DNA of 64,000 nt, taken from assembly GCF_003957515.1 (NCBI RefSeq), contig NZ_RQXW01000002.1, forward strand, positions 310,001-374,000, read 5' to 3'. The stretch is from Amphritea opalescens. GTDB lineage: Bacteria > Pseudomonadota > Gammaproteobacteria > Pseudomonadales > Balneatricaceae. The position numbers and the translations under genes are program-made. Shown here piece by piece: positions 28,582-34,751 of the stretch; the stretch's first letter is position 1, and every line of letters starts with the position of its first letter. The notes beneath the pieces are model-generated. The model searched no databases, was not told where the DNA came from, and saw only the letters and a program-made list of their open reading frames with translations.

Positions 28582-28649
28582 TTCCACTGATGGTGGAATA
28601 CTATAAAGACGCTTATCGCATGTCAACAATATTCCATGGCAAATGGAAT
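28582..28649 (-). promoter_or_regulatory. Promoter with two identical-spacing operators
   Basis: Two inverted repeats with the same design TTCCA-N7-TGGAA lie at 28582-28598 and 28632-28648, centres 50 bp apart. Between them, on the minus strand, are TTGACA (28626-28621) and, 17 bp later, TAGTAT as a -10 element. One operator covers the -10/start zone and the other sits just upstream of -35, a classic autoregulated layout. The arms extend to ATTCCAT/ATGGAAT in the distal site. Confidence 0.75.
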
Positions 28650-28694
28650 TTTTTGCCTGATCTTAGTTTTCAGTAATTTAAGATGCACAAAAAG

Positions 28695-28720
28695 AGGGGG
28701 GGCTCATCGGTAATCCCCCC
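28695..28720 (-). terminator. Rho-independent terminator after the recombinase gene
   Basis: On the minus strand a run of six G pairs with a run of C across a 12-nt loop and is followed by CTCTTTTT. It lies about 170 bp past the recombinase stop codon and ahead of the glycosylase-operon promoter; the stretch between holds no gene that I can support. Confidence 0.65.
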
Positions 28721-28888
28721 GAAAAATAACAGTGCTCAGGAGCAGAACTTTTTCGTCATCTATACGCAAGATTGTTCTGCACGAAGGAATCACTTTATTT
28801 ATCGAAGAGGCACCCCTGAGGGCCTGTCTATCACGACTTAACTTCGAAACAGCGAATCTCTATCTATGCGGCTCTATGTCAGACGTGG

Positions 28889-29812
28889 CTATCCCCTTGC
28901 AGCATGATAGTTTTGCTTGACCCATCGGCTTATATTATTGAGCGTGATTGGCTCATTTTTATGTTTCGTCAGGCGATGTTGGTTACGTTTTTCTACTTGT
29001 TGAACCGTTTTACGGTCTGGTTTCAGATAGTGACGTGCATGCTGAGCGCTACGAGAGTTCCCATACACTTCAACGCTACTGACTGATTGATGACCCATGA
29101 TTGCTGCAATTGCTTCGGGAGGCATATCACTGGCTTTCAAATCGGCGCCCATTTGATGGCGCCATGAATATAGTGAAGGATGCACTTTCCGTTTTGGCCA
29201 TAGTCGCTGTGTTAACGTCTCTAGCCGTCTTTGCACATAGCGGACAGGATCCACATAGGGCGCGGTTATTAGCATCTCATGACATTCTTTGAGACTGTTA
29301 AAAATAGAGCTGTCTTCTATTTCAAGGATACGATCAAGCCCTCTTGTACCATCCTCGGTTTTTTTAGCGGAAGAGATAACTATGTAGCAGCTTCCCATGA
29401 ACTTAAGATTTCTGAGTTCAGCGGGTCGACAACCCAAGTGACTAACAAGTGACACTCCGGCAAAAACCGTCTTCTCTTTTTGCTTAACTAAGTAATCCAG
29501 AAGTTGCTTTTCATCGGCGGCATTAACGGTTTTCTGTCTTTTTTGCTTAGGCTTTATTTGGCTGCGTTTGTTGCGGTCGGCAGTGATGGGGTTAATGGTT
29601 GCTCGAATCTTATCGGCTGCTTTGTAAAAACCGTTTTCTTTTGCAACGAGTGCCAGAGCCGTGCGTAGTCGACGCCAATAGTCTGGTCGGTAGTCAGCTG
29701 CACATTGTTTTAGTGCATCACAAATGGACTTGGCGGTAGGTTGCGTTATTTCGTGTTGTTTATAAAAATAAGCAGCAAGGTTTCGATATTCGATTTCTGT
29801 TTTTTTATTCAT
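28889..29812 (-). CDS. Tyrosine recombinase (site-specific integrase)
   Basis: A 307-residue tyrosine recombinase. The N-terminal half (about 1-110) is a SAM-like core-binding domain. The catalytic half shows the first arginine in LGCRPAELRNLKF, box II as YSWRHQMGADL (the usual first His is replaced by Tyr, with Arg-His following), the MGHQSVSSVEVYG segment with the third-box His and the likely nucleophilic Tyr. It probably mobilises part of this island; a direct repeat lies 58 bp upstream of its start. Expression is likely self-limited by the paired palindromes at 29815-29856, one of which contains its AGGAG ribosome site. Confidence 0.85.
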   Translation of the reverse strand: MNKKTEIEYRNLAAYFYKQHEITQPTAKSICDALKQCAADYRPDYWRRLRTALALVAKENGFYKAADKIRATINPITADRNKRSQIKPKQKRQKTVNAADEKQLLDYLVKQKEKTVFAGVSLVSHLGCRPAELRNLKFMGSCYIVISSAKKTEDGTRGLDRILEIEDSSIFNSLKECHEMLITAPYVDPVRYVQRRLETLTQRLWPKRKVHPSLYSWRHQMGADLKASDMPPEAIAAIMGHQSVSSVEVYGNSRSAQHARHYLKPDRKTVQQVEKRNQHRLTKHKNEPITLNNISRWVKQNYHAARG

Positions 29813-29814
29813 AT

Positions 29815-29856
29815 TGACACTCCTTGTCAGTAGTTTTTTGACGACAATCCTTGTCG
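29815..29856 (-). promoter_or_regulatory. Two palindromic operators upstream of the recombinase gene
   Basis: TGACA-CTCCT-TGTCA (29815-29829) and CGACA-ATCCT-TGTCG (29842-29856), consensus YGACAAGGANTGTCR on the minus strand, centres 27 bp apart. The proximal copy holds AGGAG, the ribosome site of the recombinase, so a bound factor could block both transcription and initiation. Confidence 0.6.
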
Positions 29857-29869
29857 CTACAAAATAGTA

Positions 29870-29902
29870 TAGTGCTTAATTTTCAATGCCTTGTATTTTT
29901 TG
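29870..29902. repeat. Direct repeat, copy 1 (possible attachment-like site)
   Basis: TAGTGCTTAATTTTCAATG (19 bp) followed by a near-identical T-rich tail. The same 19 bp occurs in the same orientation at 32845. It is 58 bp upstream of the recombinase start, where attachment sites often lie; function is inferred. Confidence 0.5.
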
Positions 29903-29992
29903 ATGGAAATTAATTCGTTATAGCATCTGTTCTTTGAAGAGTATTGCTAGTGCATCGAATAAAGTAGGGGGCTCGCAGTTTTACTGAGGCGG

Positions 29993-30232
29993 TCATCGTT
30001 GCTGATCAGCAATACGTGACAGGTCATGAAATAGCTGGTCAATGTTGACGTTCAATGCTCGTGCTAATGCCAGAGCTTCATAGTCACTAACCTTGCGAAC
30101 TTTAGACTCTATTTTTGCTAGCGTCCCTCTGCTGATATCCCAGCCGCAAATATTGCATTTCGCTGCTAGCTCGTCTTGGGTCAGGTGTTGAAGTTCTCTT
30201 AACTTTCGAACGTTAGGGCCAATAATATTCAA
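29993..30232 (-). CDS. XRE-family transcriptional regulator
   Basis: A 79-residue Cro/CI-type DNA-binding protein: VRKLRELQHLTQDELAAKC, then SRGTLAKIESKVRKVSDYEA and ALNVNIDQLF. The start is set at TTG 30232 because GGAG, supplied by the operator palindrome, lies 8 nt upstream; the frame is open to an earlier TTG at 30268, which would bury the operator in the coding part. It is divergent from an unknown 239-residue gene with two palindromes between them, so it likely represses both. Confidence 0.8.
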   Translation of the reverse strand: MNIIGPNVRKLRELQHLTQDELAAKCNICGWDISRGTLAKIESKVRKVSDYEALALARALNVNIDQLFHDLSRIADQQR

Positions 30233-30239
30233 TGTAATT

Positions 30240-30307
30240 GCTCCGTTATCGGAGCTTGATTGTCGCAAGAAATGCTGATTTAATTGCTCCGATATCGGAG
30301 CAATTAA
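30240..30307. promoter_or_regulatory. Twin XRE operators around a promoter, including a 28-bp perfect palindrome
   Basis: Operator 1 is GCTCCGTTATCGGAGC (30240-30255). Operator 2 has the core TTGCTCCGATATCGGAGCAA and is a perfect 28-bp palindrome over 30280-30307. Between them a plus-strand promoter reads TTGATT (30256-30261), 17-bp spacer, TTTAAT (30279-30284). Operator 1 abuts the -35 and operator 2 covers the -10 and start, so both the divergent gene and the regulator can be repressed here. Confidence 0.75.
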
Positions 30308-30318
30308 GAGGTGTTTCT

Positions 30319-31038
30319 ATGGATGTCGATCCAGTAGGTTTGTTGATAGCAGAAGTGACCATTAGAGATGTCTTTGATAAAAGAGAGGCGTTACGCGTCC
30401 CATCGTTTCATTTTTTTGATGCTAGTAGCACACCGACACCATACTTGATGCGTGTCATGCTTATAGTTGCCGCTCGTTTGGATATTATTGGCGCCGTTAG
30501 CTTGCCTGACTTACCCAGCGAGCGAGGTGAGTATAAAGGTGAAATTAACTTGCTGGGTACTCTTGATGCCAATCAGGGGGGCCTTAAAAAAGCAAAGAAT
30601 GAATTGATAGGGTACCGGCATTTAAGCAAAGGGGAAGGGCCATTTTCACGCGGTTTGTATAAAGAGCTCGTTCTGGCAACAATCTGGAATGAAACGCGCT
30701 TTTTAGCTGGCAGTAAAGGGATTGCTTTAATGGAGGATTACCCTTCCATCACTACCTTGTCGCTGCTTAAGCAAGCAAAGTCTATAGGTCAGGTTATTTT
30801 TGAAATCAAGCAAGCTTTAAAAGCAATGAAAGGATATGGGGTTGGTTATATAACGTTTACTGATTTGCTTGATTTTGCGGTTGAGCAGTCTGACTTTTTT
30901 CAACAGTATGGGCTCCAGTATAAAAATAAAACTTGTAAAATTAGACATGTTGACCGGCTGACTGAGTGCTTCTTTATTGATTATCTGGGTGTCGATCATT
31001 GGTTGCAGAGTCGTATAGTTGTGGAGGATGATGACTGA
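30319..31038 (+). CDS. Unknown protein divergent from the XRE regulator
   Basis: A 239-residue protein starting at ATG 30319 after AAGAGG. I do not recognise it. The sequence is soluble and mixed alpha/beta, with RVMLIVAARLDIIGAVSLPD near 50, a KGEGPFSRGLYKELVLAT segment near 110 and an acidic VVEDDD tail. Its tight control by the divergent XRE protein through two operators suggests a product kept off under normal conditions, for example a toxin or a mobile-element function; this is inference. Confidence 0.6.
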   Translation: MDVDPVGLLIAEVTIRDVFDKREALRVPSFHFFDASSTPTPYLMRVMLIVAARLDIIGAVSLPDLPSERGEYKGEINLLGTLDANQGGLKKAKNELIGYRHLSKGEGPFSRGLYKELVLATIWNETRFLAGSKGIALMEDYPSITTLSLLKQAKSIGQVIFEIKQALKAMKGYGVGYITFTDLLDFAVEQSDFFQQYGLQYKNKTCKIRHVDRLTECFFIDYLGVDHWLQSRIVVEDDD

Positions 31039-31848
31039 TAGTTGCTAGCACTAATCATTAGGTAAATGTGGCTGCATAATGCCGTTCAATAGGGATAGAG
31101 TGTCATGAACACATAGTTGGGAAAAGTGTTGTAAGAAGCTTAGGTTAACGCTTTCTTATTTGAGACCACTTGATCATGACGGTGTGGTTATTAGCGTGAT
31201 CAATGAGTGAATTTTCGTATTATCAATGCCAAATCTTGTTACTGGGCGAGCGCTATTCGCAGCGAAAATTTTTGCTAGTCGATCACATATAACGCTTGTT
31301 GTTTTCAATGATCTCGTTGCTTTCAATCGCTTGTTGAACTCAACCAGCAGCTCTTTGAGCTGCCCCCATCATTCCAATGGCTGCTCCAAACTCTACTCAA
31401 AAATCACTCCGTAATTTTGTCGTCAAGCATGATTATTTTACACTCATTCCCATAAAGGGAAATGGTGAGCATTAATTTCAATGTTGTAGAAATAATGAAG
31501 TGTTTTTGAATAGTAAAAGTTGAAAACTATTAAATAAATCAGGATAACTTATAGGTTGATAATCTTCTTGATAATTCTAGGGGTAGGTATGTAAACGTTA
31601 GTTTTTATGTTTTTTTCTTTGTTTTTAAGATAAAAGAAAAGAGCAGGTAGTCATTTTAGTGGTTTTAATGTAAAGATTGTTTGGTTAAAAAATGTTTTTA
31701 AATATAAGGGGCTTTATTTTTTTAAATGTTTCTTTATAATATTATAATATCTCCAAAATTAATTGGAGAGTTATCTGGCTTGTTGGTTGAATTTATTTTA
31801 ATCATCAGGTAAGAATAATATTAAACTATGTTGCAAAGGAATGTAATA
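31039..31848. other. Long AT-rich non-coding stretch with a degenerate repeat
   Basis: About 800 bp without a supported gene. The first half contains degenerate repeat copy 1 (31321-31408). The second half (31430-31840) is strongly AT-rich, with TAATATTATAATAT near 31736; it may carry the promoter of the next gene. No RNA gene recognised. Confidence 0.5.
31321..31408. repeat. Degenerate dispersed repeat, copy 1
   Basis: Shares with 33962-34055 the order TTCAATCG-TTGTTG-AACCAGCAGCTCT-TGAGCTGC-CTCTACTCAAAAATCAC. It contains the hairpin GCAGCTC/GAGCTGC. Read on the minus strand both copies resemble one short coding segment (AIG..GAA.RAAG.VQQ.IE.N), with an in-frame stop in this copy, so the pair may be decayed gene pieces. 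Confidence 0.55.
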
Positions 31849-32223
31849 ATGAAAATGAAGTTTCAGTATAAATTTTATATAAAAGATTGGGGTTTAATTC
31901 ACCGAGAGCATCTGTATGGAGTGTTCATCGAAACGGTGTCAGATGGTATAATTAACTTTACTTTTGATACGAGAAAGAATGAAATAAGCGTTATGGGTAA
32001 ATCCATAGAGTATATTTCTAGCTGGGATGGTACCGGAATAATATATCATGAGCTTCCTGAATCTGAAGTCTGCTTAAAGGTCCCTTACATTTACATTGAT
32101 CTCGAAAATTATAATGGGATTATGGTTTCAAGCTCAATAAGAGAAATTGCTTGGGAGCTCGACAATATGTCTCGAAGAGATCGTGAATACGATGATGATT
32201 CAGATGAATGGGATGAGGAGTGA
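31849..32223 (+). CDS. Small acidic protein of unknown function
   Basis: A 124-residue protein starting at ATG 31849 (MKMKFQYKFYIKDWG) because AAAGGA (31835-31840) is well placed; an upstream ATG at 31828 has no ribosome site. It is rich in beta-type segments and ends in a very acidic tail (DDDSDEWDEE). Size and charge resemble immunity or inhibitor proteins, but no family is recognised. Base composition is AT-rich like the flanking sequence, consistent with transfer. Confidence 0.5.
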   Translation: MKMKFQYKFYIKDWGLIHREHLYGVFIETVSDGIINFTFDTRKNEISVMGKSIEYISSWDGTGIIYHELPESEVCLKVPYIYIDLENYNGIMVSSSIREIAWELDNMSRRDREYDDDSDEWDEE

Positions 32224-32286
32224 TTCTGTATTCTGTTGAATGTCTATGATTCATCGCCCGGCCTTTATTTAGGGTAGTTGCGAACA

Positions 32287-32431
32287 AGTCCTGTCACCTC
32301 GGTATAACGCTCTGACAGGACTATCCATAGAACACCAACTCAGTTTTGGCGACATTGAGAACCAAAACAAACAGATGTTAATCTCTTATAAGTGTCGTCA
32401 TTCCTGACAAGCCTAAGATGCGACAGGCTTG
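32287..32431. repeat. Pair of stem-loops
   Basis: AGTCCTGTC (32287-32295) pairs with GACAGGACT (32314-32322), and CAAGCCT (32408-32414) pairs with AGGCTTG (32425-32431). They lie between two small genes; the second overlaps the region where the next ORF opens, which argues for the later start used there. Function is unknown. Confidence 0.5.
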
Positions 32432-32460
32432 AACCAAAAGGTGTGAGGCCAGATAAGTTC

Positions 32461-32811
32461 ATGCTTGGTGGAAAGACTTTTAATGTTATGCAGGTTGATG
32501 AGGTAGTAGATGAAAAAACTGGTGCAGTTAGTAATGAAATAATAAATAAATCGAGACTTTATAATAATAGTTATTATAAAGAAATCCTTCCTCCCGGTAT
32601 CTATCCACTAACGACTAACTGGTTCTTTTCCACTGAAGACTTTACATTCAAAGCTAATGAAATTACTTGTATTAAATTAAAAGTTACTGCTAGTTCAATA
32701 ATGACAAAGCATCCAGACCTACTACTGGTTGATCAGGAAAAATGTGAAGAAGAAATTTTGAAAACGCAGGAAATGACTAGAGAAGACCGAAATGAGCACT
32801 ACTTCAATTAG
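32461..32811 (+). CDS. Small unknown protein, possibly N-terminally truncated
   Basis: 116 residues from ATG 32461; the frame is open to GTG 32392, but no convincing ribosome site exists for either. The EILPPGIYPLTTNWFF stretch followed by FKANEITCIKLKV resembles the middle of DUF2846-like lipoproteins, whose N-terminal lipoprotein signal is absent here. It may therefore be a relic that lost its 5' part. The C-terminus is charged and polar. Confidence 0.35.
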   Translation: MLGGKTFNVMQVDEVVDEKTGAVSNEIINKSRLYNNSYYKEILPPGIYPLTTNWFFSTEDFTFKANEITCIKLKVTASSIMTKHPDLLLVDQEKCEEEILKTQEMTREDRNEHYFN

Positions 32812-32844
32812 GCCTGTTTTGCTTTTGTATCTAGGTTTACAACG

Positions 32845-32876
32845 TAGTGCTTAATTTTCAATGTCTTATGTTTTTT
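32845..32876. repeat. Direct repeat, copy 2
   Basis: The same 19 bp TAGTGCTTAATTTTCAATG as at 29870, same orientation, again followed by a T-rich tail and AATTAATT. The two copies bound a roughly 3-kb segment with an XRE gene and three unknown genes. Confidence 0.5.
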
Positions 32877-32924
32877 AAAATTAATTAGATGGATTTTTTG
32901 GTTTAATCAGGGGGCATTCGTTGC

Positions 32925-33359
32925 CTAGGGGAGACCAATAAAGAATGCTAGTTGTTCTGGGGTGACGCTTTTGCGCGTCCCAGGGCCACATAAAATGTAA
33001 GTAATGTCTTCGCTCTCAAATACGCAGTCATAACGAATGTCGACTAAATGGGTTGAGATAAGGGTCTGTTCACCTTCATATGTATTGGTTTCATCTAGCA
33101 GTACTTGATCTGCTCTGATTTTTACCGGTTGTAGGTGCTGTTCAGCTAAACGACTCAAGTCCGCTAACGGATATTCAATCTGCCACCAGATCCAGTTACT
33201 AACGATACGTATAGGCTTTTCCGGGCTCTTACGTCGCGCCCTTTCAATCATAGTGAAGGACTCGTCTTCAGGGCAACCAGAATCAAAGGGTTCTCCTTTG
33301 TCTTCCAGTATATCTATGATGTGTTTCATATCTTCAAGCGCTTCTTTGGTTGTCTTCAT
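32925..33359 (-). CDS. Unknown protein paired with a divergent XRE regulator
   Basis: A 144-residue protein, MKTTKEALEDMKHIIDILED at the start, followed by a RIVSNWIWWQIEYPLADLSR segment and a C-terminus with YILCGPGTRKSVTPEQ. No family is recognised. It is divergent from a small XRE gene with a palindromic operator between, a typical layout of a toxin-antitoxin or regulator-target pair. The ORF is well formed and both genes face away from a shared 75-bp control region. Confidence 0.55.
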   Translation of the reverse strand: MKTTKEALEDMKHIIDILEDKGEPFDSGCPEDESFTMIERARRKSPEKPIRIVSNWIWWQIEYPLADLSRLAEQHLQPVKIRADQVLLDETNTYEGEQTLISTHLVDIRYDCVFESEDITYILCGPGTRKSVTPEQLAFFIGLP

Positions 33360-33400
33360 CTTATCTCCGAAATATTTCAGGCTCAGGCTGTACCTGAATT

Positions 33401-33422
33401 GGGTACAAAGAGGATTGTACCC
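33401..33422. promoter_or_regulatory. Operator palindrome between divergent genes
   Basis: GGGTACAA-AGAGGA-TTGTACCC, 8-bp perfect arms, ending 12 bp before the XRE start at 33435. A smaller palindrome TCAGG-CTGTA-CCTGA lies just upstream. The XRE protein is the likely binder. Confidence 0.65.
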
Positions 33423-33434
33423 ATAATCGATACA

Positions 33435-33674
33435 ATGAACAAAACAATTTCAAGTAAGCGTTATTTCGAATTAGTCACTTGGCTGAAAAGTGCTCGTCAG
33501 GACCAAGGACTGAGCATGAGAGCCATGGCACAGCTGTTAGGCGAGCCGCATAGCTTTATACAGAAGGTAGAGACGCTTGAACGAAAGCTAGATGTCTATG
33601 AGTATGTTCAGTATTGCGACGTACTAAAGATAGACCCGAGCGAAGGTATCAAAAAGTACTTACAAAAAAGTTAG
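33435..33674 (+). CDS. Small XRE-family regulator
   Basis: 79 residues from ATG 33435: LVTWLKSARQDQGLSMRAM, AQLLGEPHSFIQKVETLERK, then LDVYEYVQYCDVLKIDP, a complete Cro/CI helix-turn-helix. The frame is open upstream to 33321, but that part would run through the divergent gene and the operator, so the later ATG is preferred. It likely autorepresses and controls the divergent 144-residue gene. Confidence 0.8.
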   Translation: MNKTISSKRYFELVTWLKSARQDQGLSMRAMAQLLGEPHSFIQKVETLERKLDVYEYVQYCDVLKIDPSEGIKKYLQKS

Positions 33675-33961
33675 GCCTGATAGGTTTTTAGCCCTAGTTT
33701 TAATTTTAATTGAATGATCATTATTGATCGGGTTGCTTCAGCGGTATTGAAGGCGCGAGATGCAGGAGATTTTAATAGCCATAGTGCGTGCTGCTCTTAG
33801 GCTGCTTGATGCATGATAAGCGCGTGTAGCATCTCGTTGTAATCAATAACATCAAATAGGTAGCTCTACCCGCTCTCTGCTAAGCTTACCCATCGTGCTA
33901 GCCTGAATAGCTGTTGTCATATCGATTGTTAGGCGATGGTTAGTATTGGTCAGCTTGTTGT

Positions 33962-34055
33962 CTTCAATCGTTTGTTGCACCCAACCAGCAGCTCTATGAG
34001 CTGCGCCCTTTCTTCCAATAGCGATTCCGAGCGTCAAGCTCTACTCAAAAATCAC
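33962..34055. repeat. Degenerate dispersed repeat, copy 2
   Basis: Matches copy 1 at 31321-31408 in order and spacing of blocks. On the minus strand it is open and reads AIGRKGAAHRAAGWVQQTIE within a 61-codon frame (33852-34037), suggesting that both copies come from the same lost gene. Confidence 0.55.
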
Positions 34056-34072
34056 AAACAGCGTGATTTTTT
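34047..34072. terminator. Bidirectional terminator-like hairpin
   Basis: AAAAATCAC (34047-34055) pairs with GTGATTTTT (34063-34071) across AAACAGC and is followed by T. The A-rich and T-rich flanks let it work in both directions. A degraded form occupies the same place in repeat copy 1. Confidence 0.6.
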
Positions 34073-34186
34073 GTGTTCCAGCTTGACCCTCTTCAGCGCT
34101 ATTTCCATTCAGGGCAGGGGGTTCTCACCCCTCTCCGCTCCTTCGTCGCTCCGGGGGATTCCGTCGTCGGTACCCGCCGAACACCC

Positions 34187-34210
34187 CCATACTTGCCATG
34201 GCAAGTATGG
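34187..34210. repeat. 24-bp perfect palindrome
   Basis: CCATACTTGCCA is followed directly by its reverse complement. There is no spacer and no T-run, so it is not a terminator; its size suits a binding site for a dimeric protein or a recombination site. Confidence 0.65.
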
Positions 34211-34751
34211 TTAGAGCGGTTGGGTGCAAGTATGCCTGTTGGTGGCAAAAATTTTGTCGTTGTTGACGGCAATAGCAATGTGGTGAGCTTCTCGGCTGAT
34301 GGGCGGTAGCCTGGCTTCGCTAATTTTTATTCACTAGAATTTACCTTATTATCTTTTCGCTTTTTGGTATCAATTAGAAAAGGTATTAATTGGCTAACCT
34401 TTAGCTCGATGAGTAGGTTCGTCCTGTACTGAGATAATGACACAGCCAAAAGTACAAAGGTCTGTTGACGATCGGATTGCAGTAAGAGGCCTATAGGGGG
34501 CTCGATGTGTATTGCTGAAATTGAAGCTGAGCGTTAAACGGTTACCGCTGGTTAGATGCTCCCAAAAAATCCCGAGCGGCAGTGGTCCGTGAGTAAATTG
34601 ATCGAGAAGAATTAAGGCGTATCGATGAGGAACTATTGATTCTATAAATCCGGCGCTTAGTCGCATTGTAGTGGCGAAACAAATTATGATAGCTTAGGTT
34701 CATGCAGGTACCGCGGTGGAGCGCCCAACAAGTCAAGGAAGGTATAGGCAA

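Larger units (their letters stand above)
33675..34751. other. Long gene-free stretch before the helicase cluster
   Basis: More than 1 kb without a supported gene. It holds degenerate repeat copy 2, a terminator-like hairpin at 34047-34072, a 24-bp perfect palindrome at 34187-34210 and, near 34590-34640, a broken coding-like stretch (VRE then IDREELRRIDEELL, split by a stop). The promoter of the helicase operon should lie at the right end, but I cannot place it. Confidence 0.5.

Noticed and set aside
28732-28920. Plus-strand 62-codon ORF over the recombinase 3' end
   Set aside because: It overlaps the recombinase gene and its terminator region and has no ribosome site or homology.
33671-33935. 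GTTAGGC sequences that fit the integron core site GTTRRRY near small genes
   Set aside because: No matching inverse core (RYYYAAC) at a suitable distance and no imperfect palindrome between, so no attC site is supported.
34394-34666. Minus-strand 90-codon ORF upstream of the helicase cluster
   Set aside because: Low-complexity composition, no ribosome site, and it covers degenerate sequence; not supported as a gene.
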